The notes under the pieces are model-generated. The model worked only from the letters and a program-made list of their open reading frames with translations, made no database searches and was not told where the DNA came from. Shown one piece after another: positions 55,604 to 64,000 of a DNA stretch of 64,000 nucleotides. This DNA comes from Bacillus infantis NRRL B-14911. Its GTDB lineage: Bacteria; Bacillota; Bacilli; Bacillales; Cytobacillaceae. Location of the stretch: NCBI RefSeq assembly GCF_000473245.1, contig NC_022524.1:2194501-2258500 (forward strand). Reading direction: 5' to 3'. The stretch's first letter is position 1. The number at the start of each line of letters is the position of its first letter. A program made the position numbers and the translations under genes.

Positions 55604-55648
55604 AAGAAGCAGGCAGACTCCCTATTGAAAAGAATCTGCCTGCTTCTT
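55604..55648. terminator. Bidirectional terminator between the DUF2533-like gene and PBP4
   Basis: AAGAAGCAGGCAGA / TCTGCCTGCTTCTT perfect 14-bp stem with a 17-base loop, between convergent genes. Confidence 0.88.
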
Positions 55649-55652
55649 GGCG

Positions 55653-57137
55653 TTACGGCTGTTCTGCCAGAAGGATTGCAATCTTATCTTCTATAATTTT
55701 TGCCTTGCTGTCATCCTTCAGATTATTGAGGACAATGCTGAAAATGAGCTTTTCACCGCTTTTGGTTTCTGCATATCCGGAAAGGGAGCTTACGGTGGAT
55801 ATGGAACCTGTCTTGGCTTTAATCTTTCCTTCTGCTGCCGAGTTCTTCATTCTGTTGCGTAGTGTGCCGCCAATTAATCTGTCCTGGGCTCCTGCCAATG
55901 GGAGTGATCTCTCAAATGAGGGGTACCATTTCTCAGACTGTACGCCGTATAACAGCTGTGACAACTCATTAGGCGGAATAAGGCTGACATGTGATATGCC
56001 CGACCCGTCACGGAGGATCAGGGTGTCTTTATTGACTCCCCAGCTGGCAAGCTGTTCTGAGACAACTTCAAGGCCTTTTTCCCAGCTTCCTTCATTCTTC
56101 ACCTTTTTGCCCATTTCCTTGACCAGTACTTCTGCATGGCTGTTGTTGCTGAGTTTCATAAAAGGTATCAGCAAGTCCTTCAATGCAATGGATTGATGTG
56201 CCAGAAGCAGAGAGCTTTTCTCAGGGGCTTTCCCCAGCTCCAATTTTCCGGTTACGCGTATCTCATGTTCCTTCAATGACTGGCTGAACAGATCAAGCGC
56301 ATATCCGGCCGGCTCCCACACGGCAATCCATTCCCTGGACCTGCTTGCCTTTTCAGGTATTGTCCCGGTAATGCGGATCGTGTTCGTGCCATGGTCCCGT
56401 TCAATGGTAATGTCCTTTTTGCCGTCAGCCGGGACGGTCGCTGCCTCGTTGATGATTTTTACATAGCCTGTTTCAGGGGTCAGAGTGACTGCCGGTAGTT
56501 CTCCTGCAGATTTCCCCGGATTCACCTCTACAATGACCGTGCCTGCATCATAATCTTCATTTGGCGACGCTGTCAGTGCTGATACCTGGCCGCCGTAATA
56601 GTAGGACTCGTCGCTCCAGGGCAGATCCTTTGATAGCCTTATGTCATCATACCAGCTGTCATCAGCAATCAGGCTGCCATGAATCGTTTTAATGCCCTTT
56701 TGCTTTAACCCGGCTGCCATCTTGTCAAAGTCGCTTTTTAATAGGGTCGGATCGCCTTTGCCTTTCAAATATAGATTTCCATGAAGATTGCCTTTTTTGT
56801 GCAGTCCATCTGTCAGTACCTCAGTAGTAAACCGGTATTCTTCGCCAAGAACCTGAAGAGAAGCGGCGGATGTGAGCAGCTTCATATTAGAGGCCGGCCT
56901 AAGACGGATCCCGCCGATATGGTCATACAGCAGTTCGCCGGTCTCTGCATTTCTGATGCTTACTCCCGCAAGCGCTCCAGAGAGGATAGGACCATTATTC
57001 AGAAGCTGATTCAGGTCTCGGGTCAGTCCTCCTTCTTCAAACGCCGAAGCCTGGCGGGATAGTTCATAAGCGTATGGAGAGGCTGAAATGAATAATAAAG
57101 CTGTTATAAGGATGACAATTTTCCACTTTCTCAACAA
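55653..57137 (-). CDS. D-alanyl-D-alanine carboxypeptidase/endopeptidase (PBP4, S13 family)
   Basis: A 494-aa class C penicillin-binding protein. Triad motifs: [12 protein letters not shown] (SxxK), KLSNNSHAE (SxN) and KAKTGSIS (KTG). The large insert between SxxK and SxN is typical of S13 enzymes. A hydrophobic signal peptide ([19 protein letters not shown]) leads to export. TTG 57137 is chosen because GGAAGGTG lies 7 bases upstream; the frame is open to 57179 without a site. It trims D-Ala or cross-links in the cell wall. Confidence 0.87.
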   Translation of the reverse strand: MLRKWKIVILITALLFISASPYAYELSRQASAFEEGGLTRDLNQLLNNGPILSGALAGVSIRNAETGELLYDHIGGIRLRPASNMKLLTSAASLQVLGEEYRFTTEVLTDGLHKKGNLHGNLYLKGKGDPTLLKSDFDKMAAGLKQKGIKTIHGSLIADDSWYDDIRLSKDLPWSDESYYYGGQVSALTASPNEDYDAGTVIVEVNPGKSAGELPAVTLTPETGYVKIINEAATVPADGKKDITIERDHGTNTIRITGTIPEKASRSREWIAVWEPAGYALDLFSQSLKEHEIRVTGKLELGKAPEKSSLLLAHQSIALKDLLIPFMKLSNNSHAEVLVKEMGKKVKNEGSWEKGLEVVSEQLASWGVNKDTLILRDGSGISHVSLIPPNELSQLLYGVQSEKWYPSFERSLPLAGAQDRLIGGTLRNRMKNSAAEGKIKAKTGSISTVSSLSGYAETKSGEKLIFSIVLNNLKDDSKAKIIEDKIAILLAEQP

Positions 57138-57303
57138 GCAGCAGCACCTTCCTGTGGCAAAAATTAAATTCAGATCCAAAACCAGAAGTTAAGCTTTGCC
57201 AGATTTAAAGTATTAACAGTTACTTCGCTTTGAATGCTGCTTTTCCTTTATTTTCATTGTGAGGAAAAAGTAGTGTTTTTGAAAGGTGCCGGCCAGCCAG
57301 TGG

Positions 57304-60300
57304 TTATGTCAATGAGACAGCTATCAGTTCCCCCCCAAGCCTGCCCTTCAGCATCGGAGCTTGCAGAGGCTTGAAAGCAATCCCTTCAAGAACGATATTG
57401 GCGTATAAAAGATCCTCAAACCCGCGCAGTATTCCTTCTGCTTCAGAGGTTGTATCGATATGCAGGTTAACTCTTTTGTCGATAGGAAGCTCCAGCTTTT
57501 TCCTTAAATCCTGTATTCCTCTGATAAAGTCCCTTACATAGCCTTCCCTCTTCAATTCCTCAGTCAACTCTGTTTTCAAAAGAACTGTCATATTTCGTCC
57601 GCTGCTTTCCGCGTAGCCTTTCTTTGGGAGCTTTTCCACCGTTGTATCACTATTTTCGACCTTCAGCAGTTCATTGCCAGCCTGCAGAACGAGGCTTCCT
57701 GTTTCCAGCAGCTGGCGGATATCTGTTTCAGAGAGCTGCTGCAGCGACTGATGAACGAGATTGGCATTCTTTCCGTACTTCTTTCCTGCTGCTTTGAAGT
57801 TCAGCTTCAGCCGGCAGAAGTATTTATCCTGCAAGCTTTCAGCCCATGAGATATCTTTTACATTCAGTTCTTCCTTGAGGATCCTGCTGAAAGCTTTTAA
57901 TTTCTCTTCCTTTTCTTTGCTGCATTGCACAAGCATTTCGGCCAGCGGCTGCTTTGTTTTCAGCTGCTTTGAATGCCGGATGCTTCTGCCCAGCTCAACC
58001 AGATCCATGACTTCAACCATATTGTCCTCCAGCTCCCTGTCAATCAAGGCGGTTTCAGCCTCCGGGTAGTCTTCAAGGTGGACGCTTCTGCCTGTCAGGT
58101 CTAAATAGACGCTTTCAGCTATGAAAGGCACGAATGGTGCCAGCATGCGGGAGATATTGTCCAATAGTGTATACAGTGTCTGGAATGCAGAAATTTTGTC
58201 GTCTTCCATGCCCTTCGCCCAGAACCTTTCCCTGTTTCTCCTGATATACCAGTTGCTGACCTCTTCGATCAGCGTGCCTGCTGCCCTGGCGGCATTTGTA
58301 GCCTGGTAGCTGCCCATCTCCTTGTTTACCGTTTCAATGACACTGTGCAGCCGCGAAAGAATCCACCGGTCCATGATGTTGCCGGAAGTTTGAGAGCTAT
58401 CTGGCTCAAAATGATCGATTGTACTGTAGAGGCTGTAAAAATGGTGAATGCTTGCTAGCGAGTCGACCAGCTTTGATTTTGCCTCTGCCGCATTTTTTCC
58501 GGAAAACTTCTTGGGCTTCCATGGACTGCTGTCTTCCACCAGCGCCCATCTTAAAGCATCTGCTCCAAATTCAGTGATCAGCTTTGCAGGATCAAGGGCA
58601 TTTCCTTTGCTCTTAGACATTTTCTGTCCATTTTCATCAAGGACATGCTCAAGGGCGAGGACATTTTTATAAGGCAATTGCCCCTTATATAAGACTGAAA
58701 CCGCGAGCAATGAGTAAAACCAGCCCCTGGTCTGATCCACACCCTCTATAACTGCATCTGCAGGAAATAGCCTTGAAAATTCCTCTTTATGTTCAAAAGG
58801 GTAATGAAGCTGGGCATATGGCATGCTTCCTGAGTCAAACCAGACATCGATGACCTCCGGTGTCCTGGCCATGTAACCATCACAGTCCTGGCAAGGGATT
58901 TTCACTGCATCGACATAAGGCTTATGATAATCAGTGAGCTTTCCATTTGCTTCTGAAAGCTCCTGCAGCTCCTGAAAGCTTTTTGGGGCTTTCTCTGCCC
59001 CGCAATTTTCACAGACCCAAACATTGAGAGGCGTGCCCCAATAGCGGCTCCGGCTGATATTCCAATCCACCAGCCCTTCAAGGAAGTTGCCGAAACGGCC
59101 ATTCTTCATGTGGCTTGGATGCCATTCTGCCTGGCTGTTGAGCTCAAGAAATTTCTCTTTCAGGGAAGAGGTTTTGATGAACCAGCTGTCAGCTGCGTAA
59201 TAAAGGAGCGGAGAGTCGCACCGCCAGCAAAATGGATAGCTGTGTTCATACTTTTCTTTGTGGAATAACAGGTCCATGCTTCCCAGCATTTTTAAGATAT
59301 CAACATCACAGTCTTTGACGAACTTCCCTGCAAGCGGCGGAAATTCATCAGTATAACAGCCTTTGGAATCAACGATATTGATAAAAGGAAGCCCCCTTTC
59401 CTTTATGGCCCGGTAATCGTCTTCTCCGTAAGCGGGAGCAAGATGGACGATACCAGTGCCGCTGTTTTCAGTAACAAATTCAGCTGCAATGACTCTGTGC
59501 GCACCTTCCAGCCCATCAACTTGAAAGGGAGGCTCATATTCCATTCCCGTGATCTCTTTGCCTTCAATCGTTTCAAGGATTTCATCAAAGCTGCGAAAAA
59601 GGTCTGCCACCCTGTTTTCAGCCAGAATAAAGATTTTGTCTCCATTCTTTACTCTTGCATAACGGACCTGGGGATGGACAGCCAGTGCCACATTGGCCGG
59701 AAGTGTCCATGGCGTTGTGGTCCAGCCTAGGATATATTCATTTTCCCTTCCTTTCAGCCTGAAGGTGACAGTGGCGCTTAAATCTTTTACATCCTTGTAG
59801 CCCTGCGCAGTTTCATGGGAACTCAAGGAAGTCTGGCAGCTTGGACAGTAGGGAGATACCCGGTGGCCCTTGTAAAGCAGCCCCTTTTCGTGGATTGTCC
59901 CAAGGATATGCCATACCGACTCGATATATTCATTGCTTAATGTCATATAAGGGTCATCCATATCCGTCCAGTAGCCTAGCTGCTCTGTGAATTCCCTCCA
60001 CTGTTTTTCATATTGGAATACACTTTCCCGGCATTTTTCTATAAAAGCACCTACACCATAATCCTCGATTTCCTTCTTTCCTGATATGCCCAATGCTTTT
60101 TCCACTCCCAGCTCAACCGGAAGCCCATGTGTATCCCAGCCGGCTTTCCTGATTACCTGCCTCCCTTTCATCGTCCAGTAGCGGGCTGTCAGATCCTTGT
60201 ATGTTCTCCCAAGAGCATGGCCGGCGTGGGGCAGCCCATTGGCGGTCGGAGGCCCTTCATAAAAAACGAAAGGAGTCCTGCCTGCACGATTGGAAACGGA

Positions 60301-60369
60301 TTTGGCAAAAATATTTCCTTGCCTCCAATACTCTCTGATTCTGTATTCTCTTGCCTGAGTGCTTTCCAT
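57304..60369 (-). CDS. ileS: Isoleucyl-tRNA synthetase, type 2 (eukaryote-like)
   Basis: A 1021-aa class I synthetase. The HIGH-equivalent motif is GLPHAGHALGRTYKD and the KMSKS loop is NGQKMSKSKGN. The editing domain carries GWTTTPWTLPANVAL and GWDTHGLPVE is the type 2 (eukaryote-like) signature; type 1 enzymes differ here. Type 2 enzymes are often mupirocin resistant. The protein includes CENCG and CQDCD Cys pairs. ATG 60369, site AAGGCAGG. A T-box leader precedes it. Another ileS may exist elsewhere; the usual Bacillus gene lies next to cell-division genes. Confidence 0.9.
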   Translation of the reverse strand: MESTQAREYRIREYWRQGNIFAKSVSNRAGRTPFVFYEGPPTANGLPHAGHALGRTYKDLTARYWTMKGRQVIRKAGWDTHGLPVELGVEKALGISGKKEIEDYGVGAFIEKCRESVFQYEKQWREFTEQLGYWTDMDDPYMTLSNEYIESVWHILGTIHEKGLLYKGHRVSPYCPSCQTSLSSHETAQGYKDVKDLSATVTFRLKGRENEYILGWTTTPWTLPANVALAVHPQVRYARVKNGDKIFILAENRVADLFRSFDEILETIEGKEITGMEYEPPFQVDGLEGAHRVIAAEFVTENSGTGIVHLAPAYGEDDYRAIKERGLPFINIVDSKGCYTDEFPPLAGKFVKDCDVDILKMLGSMDLLFHKEKYEHSYPFCWRCDSPLLYYAADSWFIKTSSLKEKFLELNSQAEWHPSHMKNGRFGNFLEGLVDWNISRSRYWGTPLNVWVCENCGAEKAPKSFQELQELSEANGKLTDYHKPYVDAVKIPCQDCDGYMARTPEVIDVWFDSGSMPYAQLHYPFEHKEEFSRLFPADAVIEGVDQTRGWFYSLLAVSVLYKGQLPYKNVLALEHVLDENGQKMSKSKGNALDPAKLITEFGADALRWALVEDSSPWKPKKFSGKNAAEAKSKLVDSLASIHHFYSLYSTIDHFEPDSSQTSGNIMDRWILSRLHSVIETVNKEMGSYQATNAARAAGTLIEEVSNWYIRRNRERFWAKGMEDDKISAFQTLYTLLDNISRMLAPFVPFIAESVYLDLTGRSVHLEDYPEAETALIDRELEDNMVEVMDLVELGRSIRHSKQLKTKQPLAEMLVQCSKEKEEKLKAFSRILKEELNVKDISWAESLQDKYFCRLKLNFKAAGKKYGKNANLVHQSLQQLSETDIRQLLETGSLVLQAGNELLKVENSDTTVEKLPKKGYAESSGRNMTVLLKTELTEELKREGYVRDFIRGIQDLRKKLELPIDKRVNLHIDTTSEAEGILRGFEDLLYANIVLEGIAFKPLQAPMLKGRLGGELIAVSLT

Positions 60370-60402
60370 TTCAGTACCTGCCTTTCTTTTTAATTTTTAG
60401 GG

Positions 60403-60660
60403 AAATAAAAAACACCCGCCCCTGTATAAGGGACGAGTGTTATACCCGCGTTACCACCCAAATTCTATTGCATAAACAATAGCGCTCATCAACGTACCAT
60501 CATACGCGTTCCTTTTAACGGCGGACACCCGTCAGGACTTACTGGATTTCAGCCCTGCATCTCAGAGATGATGTTTCAGAAAGATCGTTTCCGCTGGCTC
60601 TCACCATACCCAGCTCGCTGAAGGAACTTTCCCTTTCCTACTTGTTCTCGTCATAGAATT
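60403..60660 (-). promoter_or_regulatory. T-box leader of ileS
   Basis: On the minus strand the T-box sequence GGGTGGTAACGCGG lies at 60459-60446, followed by a terminator (60440-60406) of ACACTCGTCCC...GGGGCGGGTGT then TTTTTT. Upstream, AGCGAGC...GGTGAGAGCC matches stem I features and the specifier region at 60573-60567 has ATC, an Ile codon. Uncharged tRNA-Ile would prevent termination. Confidence 0.9.
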
Positions 60661-60686
60661 TAAGAATTTTTATTATCATATCAAAA

Positions 60687-61016
60687 TCAGGTATTATTAT
60701 CCAGCCCTTTTTTTGGCTCATGCAGAAAATTTTCAAGCCTGATTATTCCTTTGACGTCTACAGTGATGCCCTCCGCTTCAAGGAGAAATCTCTGTTCCTC
60801 CCGGAGCATAGGATCTTTCATGCTGATTTCGCCCATTTTGCTGATGACTCTGTGCCATGGAAGCTTCTCCTGCCTGCTCAGGGAATGAAGAATCCTGACG
60901 ACCTGCCTGGCTTCGCGTGGGCTTCCGGCAAGGGCTGCTATCTGGCCGTATGTCATCACCTTTCCGGCAGGTATTTCTTTAATGATTTTTATCGTTCTTT
61001 GTGTAAAAGGCTGCAT
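60687..61016 (-). CDS. Alkyltransferase-like protein (ATL)
   Basis: A 109-aa protein with the DNA-binding domain of O6-methylguanine methyltransferase: IPAGKVMTYGQIAALAGSPREARQV and LPWHRVISKMG. The active-site PCHR is PWHR here, so it cannot transfer a methyl group; such ATL proteins bind alkylated DNA and direct it to nucleotide excision repair. The ribosome site is weak and distant, so translation may depend on the endonuclease gene upstream. Confidence 0.88.
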   Translation of the reverse strand: MQPFTQRTIKIIKEIPAGKVMTYGQIAALAGSPREARQVVRILHSLSRQEKLPWHRVISKMGEISMKDPMLREEQRFLLEAEGITVDVKGIIRLENFLHEPKKGLDNNT

Positions 61017-61046
61017 AAGGCTAAAAACAGTATCTCCGGAATTTTA

Positions 61047-61856
61047 TTAATTTGAATCAGTCATTTTCCCTGCAAGTGCCGGAAAATCAATGAATGGATT
61101 GCGATTGCCCTGCAGCTCCTCAATTGCGGCATTCCTGTGCTTTTCATAAAGTGATACAGGAAATTCAAGATGCCATTTTTGAAGGAGACTGCAGCTGATT
61201 CCGTGTTCTGCAGGCTTAAAATTCTTATACCTCAGGAAAAAGTAAAAGCATGCCCGGGCTGCAATTCCTTTGCCGTATTCCGGCTCAAACTTCCCTTCTT
61301 CAGCCATGCCGCAGCCGCCTCTTATACCGAAAGCAGAAGCTTCCGGCTTATAAGAGGGGAAGTCTTCATAAGGAAAATTGCTCCTCATGCTATTGCAGGC
61401 GGGCTCACAGGCGAACAAATGATGGAGGTCCCCCTTCATCGGCTGCTGTTCACTGAACCAGGACTGCGGAACTACATGCTCGCAATTCAGCTTTGTCCGC
61501 GTGTCTCCAGTCCGGTTCCGCTCCAGCAAGATCTCCGCATCATGTTTAATGCTTTCAGCCGGATCCATGCTGCTGCCTGAATAAAGGCTTTTGAGAGCAA
61601 AGTTCTCCTGCAGGTCCACCCAGGGATATAAATAGAGATGAGGGGAATATTTCAGAATGGTCTTGTGGGTTTTCTCCACAAGCTTCTGAAGATCTTCTTT
61701 GGCCTCCGCTGCCTCAAAGTCGATTGAAGCATAATAGGCTTTGCATTTCTCAAGGTCAGCAGCTTCATCATAGTAGATCCGCTCCGCACTTTGAGTCTGC
61801 AGGTTTGCCAGTGCCGCCTCCTGTTCAGCAGCGAGCTGTTCAGCCAGGCTGTTCAT
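61047..61856 (-). CDS. Endonuclease I family nuclease
   Basis: A 269-aa protein. LNCEHVVPQSWFSEQQPMKGDLHHLF and CNSMRSNFPYEDF are the core of the EndA/Dns endonuclease I family, which cuts double-stranded DNA at a Mg2+ site containing the His. Most relatives are secreted; this one has no signal peptide and starts with a charged helix, so it appears cytosolic or uses another route. The start overlaps the ispA stop by 4 bases (ATGA), so expression is coupled. Confidence 0.85.
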   Translation of the reverse strand: MNSLAEQLAAEQEAALANLQTQSAERIYYDEAADLEKCKAYYASIDFEAAEAKEDLQKLVEKTHKTILKYSPHLYLYPWVDLQENFALKSLYSGSSMDPAESIKHDAEILLERNRTGDTRTKLNCEHVVPQSWFSEQQPMKGDLHHLFACEPACNSMRSNFPYEDFPSYKPEASAFGIRGGCGMAEEGKFEPEYGKGIAARACFYFFLRYKNFKPAEHGISCSLLQKWHLEFPVSLYEKHRNAAIEELQGNRNPFIDFPALAGKMTDSN

Positions 61857-62815
61857 GATTTTAAGACCATCGGCAGAACTTTAGATGTGAAAATATCTGA
61901 AAGATGTTCAAGCAAAGTTAGATAAACAAGGCCATTGCCTTCAAGCTTGGCTGAATTGCCAAGCGGAACGGTGCGTCTGATGAGCTGGGCGAAAAGCTCT
62001 GCCTCGGAAAGATTCCGGTCAAAGTTTTTGTTGGCCACATTCTTAATAAGCGCCATCGCACCGGATACATGCGGGGCAGCCATGGAGGTGCCGCTCAAAG
62101 TGGCATACTTCCCATTTAAATAGGTTGATTGTATTTCTTCCCCTGGTGCAACCAGGTCGATTTCATTATGTGAATTGGTAAATTGTGAAGAATTCCTGTC
62201 CAAATCGATTGCACCTACACTGATCACTTCGTTATAGCAGCCCGGATAGGCGAACTCATCAGTTGATTCTTTTCCGTCTCCTTCATTACCCGCTGCACAT
62301 ACAACAGAGATGTTGTTCCGTACGGCTTCCTTTATAACTTCATGAAGCTCAGGCATGTCATTCTGGCCGCCGAGCGACATGGAAATAATATCGGCTTTTT
62401 GGTCGATAGCGTAGCGGATTCCTTCAATAATCCAGTCATACTGGCCGGAGCCGTTTCTATCAAGCACTTTGACAATGAGCAGCTTTGAACCTGGCGCAAC
62501 GCCCGATATGCCGGGCTCTTTGCCTTCTGCTGCAATGGTCCCCGCAACATGGGTGCCATGGCCGTTATAGTCTTTATAAATATCCGGATTTCCGGAATCA
62601 TCGCCAGTAAAATTCCTGCCGCCGATGATTTGATTCTTTAAATCAGGGTGGCTGATGTCGCAGCCTGTATCGAGTACAGCGATTGTAATGCCTTCTCCCC
62701 TTGTTTCTTCCCAGATTTTTGGCGCCTGTATCAATCCGATGCCTTCCGGAATGCCTGATACCGCCTCTGATTGTTCAATTACCTGATACGGGATCACACG
62801 TACACATTCTTTCAT
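61853..62815 (-). CDS. ispA: Intracellular subtilisin-type serine protease
   Basis: A 320-aa subtilase. The triad is D (IAVLDTGCDISHPDL), H (GHGTHVAGTIA) and S (SGTSMAAPHVSG), with AAGNEGDG as the oxyanion Asn region. No signal peptide. The N-terminal VIPYQVIE matches the LIPY/F motif by which intracellular subtilisins hold themselves inactive until the extension is cleaved. AAGGAGGG precedes ATG. In Bacillus such proteases act in stationary phase. It leads the endonuclease and ATL genes. Confidence 0.92.
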   Translation of the reverse strand: MKECVRVIPYQVIEQSEAVSGIPEGIGLIQAPKIWEETRGEGITIAVLDTGCDISHPDLKNQIIGGRNFTGDDSGNPDIYKDYNGHGTHVAGTIAAEGKEPGISGVAPGSKLLIVKVLDRNGSGQYDWIIEGIRYAIDQKADIISMSLGGQNDMPELHEVIKEAVRNNISVVCAAGNEGDGKESTDEFAYPGCYNEVISVGAIDLDRNSSQFTNSHNEIDLVAPGEEIQSTYLNGKYATLSGTSMAAPHVSGAMALIKNVANKNFDRNLSEAELFAQLIRRTVPLGNSAKLEGNGLVYLTLLEHLSDIFTSKVLPMVLKS

Positions 62816-62960
62816 TATTTTCCCTCCTTCAGAGTAATTCAGGATGCAGAAACAAGATGTATCTCCATTATACCAAAATCGAAGGAATATTCAGATAAGG
62901 AGATAGGCTTGATTTTCTTTTTTAGAACCGAACAAAAAAGCGAACAAAGACCCAGAAGGC

Positions 62961-64000
62961 CTAATTCTGCTGCAATTTGTCCCTAATGTTACCAGCCATG
63001 ACGGATAAAGCATCCTTCATCCTTGATTCTTCCATCTGTTTCAGTATGCTTTCCCTGTGTTTACTTAAAAGGGCAATATACCCGGCTAAAGATGCGGCTG
63101 TCAGGTCTTCTTCCTGCAAGGTCAATGAATAGCCTTTTTCCTCAAAGCTTTTTGCATTCAGAATCTGATCGCCCCTGCTTTGTTTCCTGCTCAAAGGAAT
63201 GATAAGCATCGGAATACGGAGGGCAAGGAATTCAAAAATAGCATTAGAGCCTCCTCTGGTTACCATTAAATCTGTACAGGCAAGTACATCTGAAAGTTCA
63301 CTGTTCAGGAATTCAAATTGCCTGTATCCTGGCCGGCCTTCCAATGCAGGATCAAGATTTCCTTTTCCGCAAAGGTGCACGATTTGAAACTGGCCGCCGA
63401 TTTGTTCAATTTCCTGCCGCACTGCTTCGTTAATCTTCTTTGCCCCTAGGCTGCCACCCATAATGGCAAGAACCGGCCTGGTTCTGTCAAAACCGAGGAA
63501 TTCAAGCCCCTTCTCCTTGATGCCAGAAAGGATTTCCCTCCTGATTGGCGAGCCGATTGCCTGTGCTTTTCCATTTGGAAGGTACTGCAGAGTTTCTTCA
63601 AATGAAGTATAAATCTTTGAAGCAAACCTTTTTGAAATCCGGTTAGCCAGGCCCGGTGTTAGATCGCTTTCATGGATGAATACCGGAATTCCGAGGAGCT
63701 TTGCTGCCGCGATGACAGGTACGGATACAAAACCCCCTTTGGAAAAAACGAGGCCTGGCTTGAGCTGTTTAAGAATCCAGAGCGCTTCAGTACATCCTTT
63801 TGCCACTTTGAACATATCCTTTACATTTTCAAAGTCGGCGTACCTCCTTAGTTTCCCGCTTGAAATCGAATGATAGGGAATGGAAAGACCGCTGATAAGC
63901 TCTTTTTCAATGCCCTCTCTGCTGCCAATATAATGGATGTCTATATTTTCCCCCTCAAGTTCTTTAATCAAAGCCATATTGGGGGTAACATGGCCGGCTG
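62961..64000 (-). CDS. murG: MurG-family glycosyltransferase, 5' end missing
   Basis: The frame runs off the window edge: upstream of 63977 it continues as AGHVTPNMALI, the MurG GGTxGHVxP loop. MGGSLGAKKIN, TRGGSNAIFEF and FIHESDLTPGLANR are also MurG segments. MurG adds GlcNAc to lipid I to make lipid II of peptidoglycan. Neighbours are not the mra/mur/fts genes, so this may be a second copy (some Bacillus species have two). About 346 residues are seen. Confidence 0.85.
   Translation of the reverse strand, partial: AGHVTPNMALIKELEGENIDIHYIGSREGIEKELISGLSIPYHSISSGKLRRYADFENVKDMFKVAKGCTEALWILKQLKPGLVFSKGGFVSVPVIAAAKLLGIPVFIHESDLTPGLANRISKRFASKIYTSFEETLQYLPNGKAQAIGSPIRREILSGIKEKGLEFLGFDRTRPVLAIMGGSLGAKKINEAVRQEIEQIGGQFQIVHLCGKGNLDPALEGRPGYRQFEFLNSELSDVLACTDLMVTRGGSNAIFEFLALRIPMLIIPLSRKQSRGDQILNAKSFEEKGYSLTLQEEDLTAASLAGYIALLSKHRESILKQMEESRMKDALSVMAGNIRDKLQQN

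Noticed and set aside
1-64000. tRNA, rRNA, prophage or transposase genes
   Set aside because: None was seen on either strand; gaps hold terminators, promoters and repeats only.

Overview
The window is chromosomal DNA from a Bacillaceae bacterium (Bacillus sensu lato). Evidence: strong AGGAGG-type ribosome binding sites, many TTG/GTG starts, the B. subtilis-like order CoA-binding protein - parE - parC - alsT, a CIRCE element, a T-box leader, and Bacillaceae-type GC-rich intergenic repeats. I saw no tRNA, rRNA, CRISPR array, IS element or prophage. Both ends cut genes: a phospholipase D-like gene on the left and a murG-type gene on the right.

Layout. 1-5.9 kb: PLD-like enzyme, membrane-anchored GH18 hydrolase, NCS2 permease, acetyltransferase, CoA-binding protein. 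6-12.3 kb: parE-parC (topoisomerase IV) behind a promoter with a LexA-type box, then an AGCS symporter. 12.6-18.3 kb: secreted protein, staygreen-domain protein, tandem ribbon-helix-helix-like protein, purine salvage pair guaD-ade, PAP2/haloperoxidase. 18.4-20.4 kb: htpG behind a CIRCE operator.

20.4-27.6 kb is the most unusual stretch, a selenium island. It holds a SenB-like glycosyltransferase, selD with an in-frame UGA (selenocysteine) at its catalytic position plus a SECIS-like hairpin, a PhnD/E/C-type ABC importer, a polysaccharide-deacetylase-family gene that also has an in-frame UGA (codon 6) followed by a SECIS-like hairpin, a Nudix gene, and mnmH (tRNA 2-selenouridine synthase). The deacetylase may be an undescribed selenoprotein, but a Trp-to-stop change is the main rival explanation. 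A selenosugar branch is a possible reading of the locus.

27.8-34.9 kb: photolyase, ilvE with a strong promoter overlapped by a palindrome, amine oxidase, flavodoxin-fold reductase, YkuK, CoxG-like protein. 35-44.9 kb: a minus-strand cluster encoding the whole reductive uracil/thymine pathway (PreT/PreA, dihydropyrimidinase, beta-ureidopropionase, omega-aminotransferase, semialdehyde dehydrogenase), an NCS1 transporter and a 75-aa protein of unknown role. 45-48.9 kb: speD, M20 amidohydrolase, aldehyde dehydrogenase. 48.9-49.85 kb: noncoding, rich in repeats. 49.9-57.2 kb: two luciferase-like oxidoreductases, an IDEAL-like protein, a Suv3-like helicase, a DUF2533-like protein and PBP4. 57.3-64 kb: a type-2 isoleucyl-tRNA synthetase behind a T-box, the ispA - endonuclease I - alkyltransferase-like group, and a murG-type gene.

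All calls come from reading the sequence. No database search, alignment or folding program was run.
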